This document shows, in pieces, positions 1 to 7,255 of a stretch of 64,000 bases of DNA (position 1 is its first letter; each line of letters begins with the position of its first letter). Made by a program: the position numbers and the translations under genes. The notes beneath the pieces are model-generated. The model saw only the letters and a program-made list of their open reading frames with translations. It was not told the origin of the DNA and searched no databases. This DNA is from Bosea vaviloviae (GTDB lineage Bacteria; Pseudomonadota; Alphaproteobacteria; Rhizobiales; Beijerinckiaceae): NCBI RefSeq assembly GCF_001741865.1, contig NZ_CP017147.1:1913001-1977000 (forward strand). Direction: 5' to 3'.

Positions 1-2
1 TG

Positions 3-926
3 CTGAACGGCACCAGCTGGCCGCTGAACCGGAACCGCATGGCAAGCTATCTCGGTTTCGCAGAGACGGTCGACAATGCCTATGACGCGGCCCAGATCGC
101 TGCGGCCGAACTGCCGGTCGAGGTCGGCGCGCTCGCCACCAGCATCGCGTTGCATGCCGGCGCCTTCATCGAGGACGTCATGACCCAGTATGCGCAGCCG
201 CGCCCCTGGATCCTTTTGGCGGAAGGCGACGGCAATACCTATGTCTCGAGCGCCATGCCGCAGAAGCGCAATCCTGGCCTGCTCAACAGCACGCGCAGCC
301 AGGCCTCGAGCGTGATCACTGCGGGCATCGGGCGCGTCATCCAGGCCCATAACATTCCGCCCGGCATGAGCGACGTGAAGAGCGTGCGCGACAATGCGGC
401 GGTGATCACCGGCACGATTGCGATGCTCGACGGATGGGACCGGATTCTGAACGGGCTGGTCATCGATCCCGCCCGGGCGCTCGAAGAGCTCAACAGCGAC
501 TGGACGGCCTCCCAGGAGGTCGCCGATGTGCTGATGCGCAAATACAAGCTGCCTTTCCGCGTCGGCCACCACTTCGCCTCCGAAGTCGTCGACTACGCCA
601 AGGCGAACAACATCCGGCCCACGGATTTCCCCTATGCGGAAGCCCAGCGGATCTACAAGGCCACGTTGAAGGAGATGAACGTGACGGGTTCGGAGCTGCC
701 GCTGGGCGAGGCGGAGTTTCGCGCCACGCTCGATCCGGTCGCCATTATCCGCAACCGCACCACTGCCGGCGGACCGCAGCCGGCCGAGATGGCGCGCATG
801 CTCGCTTTAGCCAAGCAGAAGCTGGCGCAGCAGGAGCAATGGACCAAGGAGCGGCGCGGCAGGATCGATACCGCGCTTGCCGCGCTCGACCGCGATTTCG
901 GAAAGGTTCTGGAACGCGCCAAATGA
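3..926 (+). CDS. Argininosuccinate lyase-like protein, C-terminal part (cut by window edge)
   Basis: The frame is open from the left window edge, so only the last 307 codons are present; full family members have about 450-500 residues. The fumarase/aspartase superfamily signature is visible as SSAMPQKRNPG near visible residue 82, the mobile loop with the catalytic serine. The superfamily performs beta-eliminations that usually release fumarate; argininosuccinate lyase gives arginine and fumarate. Whether this is biosynthetic ArgH or a catabolic paralogue cannot be decided: no arginine gene is adjacent, and after 765 bases of repeats the next genes form a sugar-acid operon. No hairpin with a T-run follows the stop directly. 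Confidence 0.8.
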   Translation: MNGTSWPLNRNRMASYLGFAETVDNAYDAAQIAAAELPVEVGALATSIALHAGAFIEDVMTQYAQPRPWILLAEGDGNTYVSSAMPQKRNPGLLNSTRSQASSVITAGIGRVIQAHNIPPGMSDVKSVRDNAAVITGTIAMLDGWDRILNGLVIDPARALEELNSDWTASQEVADVLMRKYKLPFRVGHHFASEVVDYAKANNIRPTDFPYAEAQRIYKATLKEMNVTGSELPLGEAEFRATLDPVAIIRNRTTAGGPQPAEMARMLALAKQKLAQQEQWTKERRGRIDTALAALDRDFGKVLERAK

Positions 927-987
927 CGGCGGTGCGTTGCTGATCGTCCGCATCGGGGCCTGATCCTCCGGGTCCCATGAACACCTC

Positions 988-1096
988 GCCGTCATTCTCG
1001 GGCGGAGCCCTCGGGTCCGATCTTCGATCGGCCCAAGGATAAACTCCGCGCAGACCCGAGCATCTCCTGCAGGAGATGCTCGGGCTTGTCCCGCGC
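988..1096 (+). repeat. Palindromic intergenic element, CGTCATTCTCGGG family
   Basis: A second copy lies in inverse orientation at 60322-60431. The two share a block of about 50 bases (from CCTCGGGTCCGATCTTCGAT onward) with only two differences. Inside are hairpins such as CCGATCTTCGATCGG and the perfect palindrome ATCTCCTGCAGGAGAT around 1070. This kind of CGTCAT...ATGACG element is common between genes in Hyphomicrobiales. Confidence 0.75.
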
Positions 1097-1177
1097 CTGT
1101 CCGGTTCGCCGCGAGCACCCGATTGAAAAGCTCCGTTCATTGAAGGCTTTCCAGCGGGCGGGCGCGAATGAGACAGG

Positions 1178-1372
1178 CGCGGGGAACCCCTCTCCCGTGT
1201 GGGAGAGGGGCAGGGGTGAGGGCAGGCCAGACAACTAGATCGCGCAAGCGGCTCCGCATCGTCTCCTGTGCTTTCAGGATGAAGCCGGCGCTGCGGCTCA
1301 GTCTTACCCCAACAATCCGCGGCAGGCCCTCATCCCTGCCCTTCTCCCATCCGGGAGAAGGGTTCCCCGCGC
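1178..1372. repeat. MITE-like element with inverted ends
   Basis: The left end reads GGGGAACCCCTCTCCC and the right end GGGAGAAGGGTTCCCC, so the termini are near-perfect inverted copies. Each end is itself a hairpin: CCCCTCTCCC 1187-1196 with GGGAGAGGGG 1201-1210, and CCCTTCTCCC 1339-1348 with GGGAGAAGGG 1353-1362. The element at 5248-5458 has the same ends but a different middle. No transposase is encoded. Confidence 0.65.
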
Positions 1373-1637
1373 CCTTCATCCGGCGCATGACGGAATGTCA
1401 CGGTCATGGGGGCGAGCCCAGGTCTGCGGGCCGCCTCGAAATGACGACGCGATTCCGCGCTGGGGCTGCAAGCTCCGGGCAGTTGCCGGCGCCTCCTGCG
1501 CGGCCGCTGGCGTTCCACATCGCTCCAAACCTCGAATCGTGACTTCGGCTTCGGTAACCCTCGACGACGCTCCTTGTCGGCGCGCATAGCCGAGGACCGC
1601 TGCGACGCGGCTTGACCTGATCGGGGGCGCGAACTAC

Positions 1638-1675
1638 GATCCATATATAATAACAATCGATCCAACATATGGATC
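1638..1675. promoter_or_regulatory. 9-bp inverted repeat, candidate operator of the sugar-acid operon
   Basis: GATCCATAT (1638-1646) and ATATGGATC (1667-1675) are exact reverse complements separated by 20 bases; a third GATCCAA lies at 1659-1665. The site is in the only AT-rich stretch upstream of the operon and ends 16 bases before the GTG start at 1692, so a bound protein would block transcription or translation start. The IclR domain encoded at 9312-11060 is the natural candidate ligand, by inference only. Confidence 0.45.
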
Positions 1676-1691
1676 AACGGGAGGTTAGGTC

Positions 1692-2624
1692 GTGTTGCAG
1701 GGCATCCTTCCGGTGCTGCCGACGCCATTCACGGCGGAAGGCGGCATCGATGCCGCCGCCATGGCGCGGGTCACCGATTTCGCGCTTGGCGCTGGTGTGG
1801 ACGGCGTCGTGTTCCCCGGCTTCGCCAGCGAGGTCGACGATCTCACCGCGGCGGAACGGGCGGCCTTGCTGAAGGTCGTGGTCGAGCGCGTCGCCGGCAG
1901 GGTCCCGATCGTCGCGGGCGCCAGTGCCGCCAGCGTCGCGGAAGCGGTCGGCCATGCCCGCGAGGCAATGGGTTTCGGCGTCTCGACTGTGATGATCCAG
2001 GCGCCCAAGAGCGTCGGTGCCGGCTTCGAGGCTGTGGCTGCCTTCTACAGGGACATCGCCGATGCGGTGCCCGGCCTTGAGATTGTCCTGCAGAATGCGC
2101 CGGCGCCGCGCGGCTCGGATCTGAAGCCCGAGACGATCCTCGAGATCGTCCGCGGCAACCCGGCCATCACCTATGTCAAGGAGGAGACGCTGCCCTCGGG
2201 GCTGGCGATCTCGGCGCTCATCGCCGGCAAGCCGGAGCATCTCAAGGGCGTGATCGGCGGCGGCGGGGCGCGCTATTTCATCGACGAATATAATCGCGGC
2301 GTCTGCGGCGCGATGCCGGCGGTCGAGCTTTCCGATATCCATGTCACGATGGACCGCGCCTTCCGCGTCGGCGAGATTGATCGTGCCCGCGAACTCTATA
2401 TGCGCACGCTGCCGCTGCTGGTGATCCAGGCGAATTTCCGCATGGCCTTCACCAAGCATGTGCTGTCGCGACGCGGCGTTCTCGACAATCGGGTCGTGCG
2501 CGCCAAGGTGCCTGACATGGACGCCCATGACCTCGCCGAGATCGACGCCTGGCTCGATGCGGCGAGCGATCTGATGCAGGCGGCGGCTCCACCCAGCATG
2601 CGTGTCGCCGGAGCACGGGGATGA
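1692..2624 (+). CDS. DapA/KDG-aldolase family lyase with altered active-site motifs
   Basis: A 310-residue TIM-barrel protein of the dihydrodipicolinate synthase / N-acetylneuraminate lyase family. The Schiff-base lysine is Lys163 in AITYVKEET. The other usual motifs deviate: the GTTGE loop reads PGFASE (residues 42-47), and the YNxP tyrosine is replaced by glutamine (LQNAP, 133-137). Such members usually perform pyruvate-forming aldol cleavage or dehydration of 2-keto-3-deoxy sugar acids, which suits the dehydratase gene that follows with an ATGA overlap. The GTG start at 1692 is chosen because GGGAGG precedes it at 1679-1684. First gene of the operon. Confidence 0.85.
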   Translation: MLQGILPVLPTPFTAEGGIDAAAMARVTDFALGAGVDGVVFPGFASEVDDLTAAERAALLKVVVERVAGRVPIVAGASAASVAEAVGHAREAMGFGVSTVMIQAPKSVGAGFEAVAAFYRDIADAVPGLEIVLQNAPAPRGSDLKPETILEIVRGNPAITYVKEETLPSGLAISALIAGKPEHLKGVIGGGGARYFIDEYNRGVCGAMPAVELSDIHVTMDRAFRVGEIDRARELYMRTLPLLVIQANFRMAFTKHVLSRRGVLDNRVVRAKVPDMDAHDLAEIDAWLDAASDLMQAAAPPSMRVAGARG

Positions 2625-3790
2625 GCGAACGGGTCGCCAAGGTCGAGGTCTTCTCGATCACCATTCCGCGCGACACGCCCTATCTCGGCGCGCTGCGCGA
2701 GGGCGAGACCGTCAACGAGCGCGGCTATGTCGTGCGCAAGGGCAACCGCACCGTTTATCCCGTCGTCGACCGCACCGTGGTCGTGCGCGTGGAGACGACG
2801 GGCGGCGCGGTCGGCTGGGGCGAGACCTATGGCATCGTCGCGCCCGGCGCCGCGATGGCGATCATCGACGATCTGCTCGGCCCTTTCGTCGTCGGCCGCG
2901 ATCCGCGCGATGTCTGCGTGATTCATGACGATCTCTACGATCTGATGCGGGTGCGCGGCTATGCCGGCGGCTTCTATTGCGACGCGCTGGCGGCGATCGA
3001 CATCGCGCTCTGGGACATCTGCGGCAAGCTTGCGAACCTGCCATTGGTCAAGCTGCTGGGCGGGCAGCGGCATGAGCGCCTGCCGGCCTATATCTCCGGC
3101 CTGCCCAAGGCGACGCGCGCCGAGCGCGCCGATTTTGCGGCGCAGTGGCAGGCGCAGGGCTTCGACAGCTTCAAATTCGCCGCGCCCGTCGCCGATGACG
3201 GTGTCGTCGCGGAGATGGAGACCCTGCGCGCGCGGCTTGGGCCATCAGCGCGCATCGCCTGCGACATGCATTGGGTCCATGGCGGCGAGGAGGCCGTCGC
3301 GCTCATCAAGGCGATGGAGCCGCATGGCCTCTGGTTCGCCGAGGCGCCGGTCAAGCCCGAGGACCTCGACGGGCTCAGCCTCGTCGCCTCCCGCGTCGCG
3401 ACGCCGATTGCGGCGGGCGAGGAGTGGCGCACGGTCTATGACCTCGTGCCGCGCGTGGCGCGCCGCGCCTGCGCGATCATCCAGCCCGAGATGGGGCATA
3501 AGGGCATCACCGAGTTCATGCGCATCGGCCTTTATGCCCAGGCGCATCATCTCAAGCTCATTCCGCATGCCACGATCGGCATCGGGCTGTTCCTGGCCGC
3601 GAGCCTGCACGCGAGCTCGGCCTTGGCCGCAGTGGAATGCCACGAATACCAGCACTCGATCTTCGAGCCCAATCGCCGCCTGCTCGTCGGCGACATGGAT
3701 TGCCGCGAGGGCCTCTACAGCTTGCCGACGGGTGCGGGGCTGGGCGTCGAGCCGTCCAAAGAGGCGCTGGAGCTTCTGCACAAACACTAA
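2621..3790 (+). CDS. Mandelate racemase/muconate lactonizing enzyme family dehydratase
   Basis: Enolase-superfamily protein of 389 residues, normal length. An N-terminal capping domain (about 5-135) precedes the barrel. Likely Mg ligands are Asp215 (ACDMHW), Glu241 (FAEAP) and Glu267 (AGEEW); Lys185 (SFKF) and His316 (IPHA) are the candidate acid/base residues. The first lysine of the usual KxK motif is Ser183 here, so it probably uses one lysine plus the histidine. Sugar-acid dehydratases of this superfamily make 2-keto-3-deoxy acids, the substrate type for the aldolase gene that overlaps it by four bases. The exact sugar acid cannot be read from sequence. Confidence 0.85.
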   Translation: MSERVAKVEVFSITIPRDTPYLGALREGETVNERGYVVRKGNRTVYPVVDRTVVVRVETTGGAVGWGETYGIVAPGAAMAIIDDLLGPFVVGRDPRDVCVIHDDLYDLMRVRGYAGGFYCDALAAIDIALWDICGKLANLPLVKLLGGQRHERLPAYISGLPKATRAERADFAAQWQAQGFDSFKFAAPVADDGVVAEMETLRARLGPSARIACDMHWVHGGEEAVALIKAMEPHGLWFAEAPVKPEDLDGLSLVASRVATPIAAGEEWRTVYDLVPRVARRACAIIQPEMGHKGITEFMRIGLYAQAHHLKLIPHATIGIGLFLAASLHASSALAAVECHEYQHSIFEPNRRLLVGDMDCREGLYSLPTGAGLGVEPSKEALELLHKH

Positions 3791-3837
3791 GAACAAAACA
3801 CGCACTAAAAACAAAACACGACCGGGGAGGTCACGTC

Positions 3838-5241
3838 ATGCCGAGGACCAGAGCGTTTTCAAGCGAAGTGGAAACCGGTTCCCCCGCGACAAACGCGAAG
3901 CGTTTGCGCGGAGAAAACGCGTTCAAACGAGGGGCTGGAGCTATTGAACGATCCAATTGGATCGGAAATTGCTCCAGGTTGTTTCTATCTGCTGCCGCGG
4001 TCGCCCTGGCGCTGACGGCGGGGTTTGCATCGAGCGCGGTGTTTGCCCAGGGCAAGGTTCTCAAATTCGTTTCCTGGCAGAAGGATGAGCGCGGCGTCGG
4101 CGACTGGTGGGGCTCGGTCATCAAGGAGTTCGAGGCGACCCATCCAGGCATCAAGATCGAATGGACCAAGGTCGAGCGCGGCGCCTATGCCGACACGATG
4201 ACGACGCTGTTCGCCGGCGGCAAGCCGCCCGACATCGTCCATCTCGCCTCCTTCGAGTTTCAGAAATTCGCGGATAACGGCTGGCTGGAGCCGCTCGACG
4301 GCTACATCAAGGACGCCAAGCTCGACATGAAGGGCTGGGCCGGCCAGGACACCTGCGTCTTCAACAAGCAGACCGTCTGCACGATGATGCTCTATTTCGG
4401 CTATTTCCTCGCCTATAACGAGGAGATGCTCAGGAAGGAGGGGCTGGCGGTCCCGAAAAATTACGCCGAGTTCCTGGCGGCCGCGCGCAAGCTGACCAAG
4501 GATCTGAACGGCGACGGCATCATCGACCAGTTCGGCACCGGCCACGAGACCAAGGGCGGCGGCGGCCAGTATATGAGCGAGATGATGAACTACACGCTCG
4601 ATGCCGGCGGGCGCTGGACCAATGACGCCGGCAAGGTGACGATCGACACGCCGCAGATGGTCGAGGGGCTCTCCCGCTGGAAGACCATCGTCAAGGACAG
4701 CCTGACGCCACGTGATCTCGCCGCCGGCGAGGTCCGCCAGATGTTCGCCGACGGCAAGATCGCCTTGAAGACGGACGGCCCCTGGCTCTGGCCGATCATT
4801 CAGAAGGGCAAGGCCAAGGACCAGATCAAGCTCGCCATGTCGCCGTTCAGCCCGCCTGTCGGCGGTTCCTCGAACGTGCTCGGCATCGCCAGCGACATCC
4901 CGAAGGACAACAAGAAGCTGGTCTGGGATTTCATCCAGATCGCGACCTCCGACAAGTTCCAGAGCAGCTATGCGACGCTGGGCGCCTCGCCGCCGCCGAG
5001 CCCGCGCGCCGACGTCTCGGCCGCATCCAAGGAGACGCCGCATTTCGACCTGCTGGTGCAAGCGACCAAAGCCGCCGCCGACGCCAAGATCGACCGCATC
5101 CCCAAGGGCCTGGAGCTCGTCTTCAACGAGTTCGCCAAGATGGTCTTGGAGGAATCGCAGCGCATGATCATCCAGGATCTCGATCCGAAAATCGTGGCCG
5201 CGACCATGCAGCGGAAGGCCGAGGCGCTGCAGAAGCAGTGA
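3838..5241 (+). CDS. Sugar ABC transporter substrate-binding protein with repeat-derived N-terminal extension
   Basis: Family 1 extracellular solute-binding protein of 467 residues (MalE/UgpB type), periplasmic. GGGGAGG at 3824-3830 is seven bases before the ATG at 3838, so this start is well supported. Residues 5-47 are translated from a palindromic intergenic repeat (3850-3977); only then comes a normal signal peptide (hydrophobic stretch about 48-68, cleavage after VFAQ). The mature part opens with GKVLKFVSWQ and shows the expected binding-protein pattern. A TTG at 3979 could give a conventional short signal peptide but has a poor ribosome site. Permeases and ATPase follow after 252 bases of hairpins. 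Confidence 0.88.
   Translation: MPRTRAFSSEVETGSPATNAKRLRGENAFKRGAGAIERSNWIGNCSRLFLSAAAVALALTAGFASSAVFAQGKVLKFVSWQKDERGVGDWWGSVIKEFEATHPGIKIEWTKVERGAYADTMTTLFAGGKPPDIVHLASFEFQKFADNGWLEPLDGYIKDAKLDMKGWAGQDTCVFNKQTVCTMMLYFGYFLAYNEEMLRKEGLAVPKNYAEFLAAARKLTKDLNGDGIIDQFGTGHETKGGGGQYMSEMMNYTLDAGGRWTNDAGKVTIDTPQMVEGLSRWKTIVKDSLTPRDLAAGEVRQMFADGKIALKTDGPWLWPIIQKGKAKDQIKLAMSPFSPPVGGSSNVLGIASDIPKDNKKLVWDFIQIATSDKFQSSYATLGASPPPSPRADVSAASKETPHFDLLVQATKAAADAKIDRIPKGLELVFNEFAKMVLEESQRMIIQDLDPKIVAATMQRKAEALQKQ
3850..3977 (+). repeat. Composite two-hairpin repeat located inside the coding sequence
   Basis: Starts AGAGCGTTTTC and carries the core AAGTGGAAACCGGTT, the stem AAACGCGAAGCGTTT, closing GAAAACGCG, then a second hairpin with GATCCAATTGGATC. 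Related copies lie at 38441-38542, 47846-47972 and, inverted, 47050-47179, all between genes. Here the copy starts 12 bases into the gene and stays open in the reading frame. Confidence 0.85.
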
Positions 5242-5247
5242 GCGTCG

Positions 5248-5458
5248 GGGGGAACCCCTCTCCCGCATCGAAGTCGGGTCTACCCGACTTCGACACTCCA
5301 AGTGCTGAACTCGGGCAGGCCCGAGTTCAGTGAGAGGGGCAGGGGTGAGGGTGTGCCGCTGATAAGTGAAGTGATACGGCGCCGCTGAGGCCTTTACCGG
5401 TGAGGGCAGGCCCTCATCCCTGCCCTTCTCCCACACGGGAGAAGGGTTCCCCGCGCCC
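5248..5458. repeat. MITE-like element with nested double hairpin between binding-protein and permease genes
   Basis: Same inverted ends as 1178-1372: CCCCTCTCCC at 5255-5264 and GGGAGAAGGG at 5437-5446. Nested in the left hairpin are two perfect hairpins: GAAGTCGGGT/ACCCGACTTC (5270-5279, 5282-5291) and CTGAACTCGGGC/GCCCGAGTTCAG (5305-5316, 5319-5330). Lying between the binding-protein gene and the permeases, such structures could stabilise the upstream mRNA or lower permease expression, as REP sequences do after malE; that role is inferred. Confidence 0.7.
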
Positions 5459-5493
5459 GTACCGGGAACGACAGAGAAGCGAGACAATCGACC

Positions 5494-6399
5494 ATGCCCA
5501 GAGCCGCGTTCCTGGATCTCGCGCGTCCGAGCCGCCGGCACTGGCTCGGCTATCTCCTGCTCGCGCCGGCGGTGCTGCTGATCGGGTTGATCATCGTCTA
5601 CCCGCTCTTCGTCTCGGTCGATCTGTCGTTCCAGAACGTCAACATCGCCAGGCTCGACCAGCCGCGCCGGCCCTTCACCACGGCCAATTACGAGCGCCTC
5701 TTCGCCTCCGAGGATTTCTGGAACGCCTGCTGGGTCACCTTCAAACTCGTCGTCATAGTCAGCACCGGCTGCTTCCTGCTCGGCATGGCGACCGCGCTCC
5801 TCGTCAATAACCGCTTCAAGGGCCAGGCCCTGGCCCGCCTCCTCGTCGCCTTGCCCTGGGCTGTGCCCGAGGTCATCGCCGTCGTGATCTTCGCCTGGCT
5901 ATTCGATTCCTCCTTTGGCCTGATGAACTGGATCTTCATCAAGCTCGGGCTGGTCGACACCACGATCAACTGGTTCTCCTCGCCCAGCGCCTCCTTCGCC
6001 GTCGTCTGCGTCGTCATGATCTGGAAGGGCTATCCCTTCGTCTCGATCATGCTGCTGGCCGGGCTCCAGTCGATCCCGGAGGATTTCTACAACGCTGCCC
6101 GCGTCGACGGCGCCAGCGCCTGGCAGCGCCTGCTCAACATCACCATCCCCTCGCTGATGCCGGTGCTCGGCGTCACGCTTGTGCTGGTGATGCTCTGGGT
6201 CTTCCGCGATTTCTCGATCATCTACGTGCTGACCGGCGGCGGCCCGCTGAAGGCGACGCAGAGCCTCTCGATCATGACCTATGAGCAGGCCTTCGGCTTC
6301 TTCAAGATGGGCTACGCCTCGGCCATCGGCGTCATCACCCTGATCGTCTGCATCATCGCTAGCCGGCTGATGATCGCGCGCGCGCCGGACACGATGTGA
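5494..6399 (+). CDS. Sugar ABC transporter permease (MalF/UgpA type)
   Basis: Inner-membrane protein of 301 residues with about six hydrophobic segments; the first spans roughly residues 17-40. The cytoplasmic EAA loop that docks on the ATPase is visible as AARVDGASAWQRLLNITIP near residues 206-224. It forms the translocation pore with the next gene's product. It follows the binding-protein gene after a hairpin-rich gap and is ten bases from the second permease. Family assignment is firm; the substrate is inferred from the operon to be a sugar or sugar acid. Confidence 0.9.
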   Translation: MPRAAFLDLARPSRRHWLGYLLLAPAVLLIGLIIVYPLFVSVDLSFQNVNIARLDQPRRPFTTANYERLFASEDFWNACWVTFKLVVIVSTGCFLLGMATALLVNNRFKGQALARLLVALPWAVPEVIAVVIFAWLFDSSFGLMNWIFIKLGLVDTTINWFSSPSASFAVVCVVMIWKGYPFVSIMLLAGLQSIPEDFYNAARVDGASAWQRLLNITIPSLMPVLGVTLVLVMLWVFRDFSIIYVLTGGGPLKATQSLSIMTYEQAFGFFKMGYASAIGVITLIVCIIASRLMIARAPDTM

Positions 6400-6409
6400 G
6401 GACGAGGCC

Positions 6410-7240
6410 ATGAAACGAAGCCGCTTCGACAGCCTCCTCCTCTACGCCACGGCGATCCTGACCTGCGCGCTATTGGTCTTCCCGATCTACTGGCTCGTCG
6501 TCACCGCGCTCTCCGAGCCCGACCAATTGCGCCAATTGCCGCCGAAATTCTGGCCCGACCAGCCGCGCTGGGGCGTCTTTGCCCAGATCCTGGCGGAGCG
6601 GCCGATCCTGCAATGGCTCGGCAATTCGGCGCTGGCCGCGATCGGCGCCGTCACCTTGTCGATGACGGTGTCGGTGCTGGCAGGCTACAGCCTGTCGCGC
6701 TTCAAGCTCCGCGGCGGCCAGTCGCTGGGCCTGTTCATCCTGACCGCGAAGATGCTGCCGGCGACGCTGCTGGTCATCCCGCTTTTCGGCATCTTCAGGC
6801 AGCTGGAGCTGATCGGCAGCCTGTGGTCGATCATCCTGGCGCATGCGACGCTGATCATCCCCTTCACCACCTGGATGCTGAAGGGCTACTTCGACACGAT
6901 CCCGCGCGAACTCGAACAGGCCGCCATGGTCGATGGCTGCTCGCCGCTCGGCGCCATGGTCCGGGTGATCCTGCCGGTCTCGGCGCCGGGCCTGGCTGCG
7001 ACCGCGCTCTACGGCTTCGTGCTGTCCTGGTCGGACTACGCCTATGCGCGCACCTTCCTGACCAACGCCCAGACCAACTGGACCGCCAATCTCGGCATCA
7101 CCACGATGAAGGGCGAATATGTCAGCAACTGGAGCGACATATCGGCCGCCTCGATCCTCGTCGCCCTGCCGATCCTGCTGATCTACCTCTTCCTCGAACG
7201 CTATCTCGTCGGCGGCCTCACGGCCGGCTCGGACAAGTAA
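6410..7240 (+). CDS. Sugar ABC transporter permease (MalG/UgpE type)
   Basis: Inner-membrane protein of 276 residues, typical for the MalG class, with six predicted membrane segments and the EAA motif QAAMVDGCSPLGAMVRVILP at about residues 166-185. It should pair with the permease encoded ten bases upstream. The ATPase gene starts 16 bases downstream. A normal ribosome site (GAGGACGAGG) precedes the ATG. Confidence 0.9.
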   Translation: MKRSRFDSLLLYATAILTCALLVFPIYWLVVTALSEPDQLRQLPPKFWPDQPRWGVFAQILAERPILQWLGNSALAAIGAVTLSMTVSVLAGYSLSRFKLRGGQSLGLFILTAKMLPATLLVIPLFGIFRQLELIGSLWSIILAHATLIIPFTTWMLKGYFDTIPRELEQAAMVDGCSPLGAMVRVILPVSAPGLAATALYGFVLSWSDYAYARTFLTNAQTNWTANLGITTMKGEYVSNWSDISAASILVALPILLIYLFLERYLVGGLTAGSDK

Positions 7241-7255
7241 GGACCAGGACCGACC

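Larger units (their letters stand above)
927..1691. other. Gene-free stretch of 765 bases filled with palindromic repeats
   Basis: I see no credible gene here: open frames in this stretch run through inverted repeats and have no ribosome-binding site. It holds one copy of a CGTCATTCTCGGG-type hairpin element (988-1096), one MITE-like element with inverted ends (1178-1372), a GC-rich tract without recognisable features (1373-1630), and the AT-rich promoter region of the downstream operon with an inverted repeat (1638-1675). Confidence 0.7.

Noticed and set aside
1168..1542. Open frame of 124 codons in the gap before the sugar-acid operon
   Set aside because: It reads through inverted repeats whose other copies are non-coding; no ribosome site.
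3985..5541. Minus-strand open frame of 518 codons opposite the sugar-binding protein gene
   Set aside because: It is a mirror of the high-GC codon pattern of the real gene; composition is Arg/Gly/Asp-rich, with no known domain and no ribosome site.
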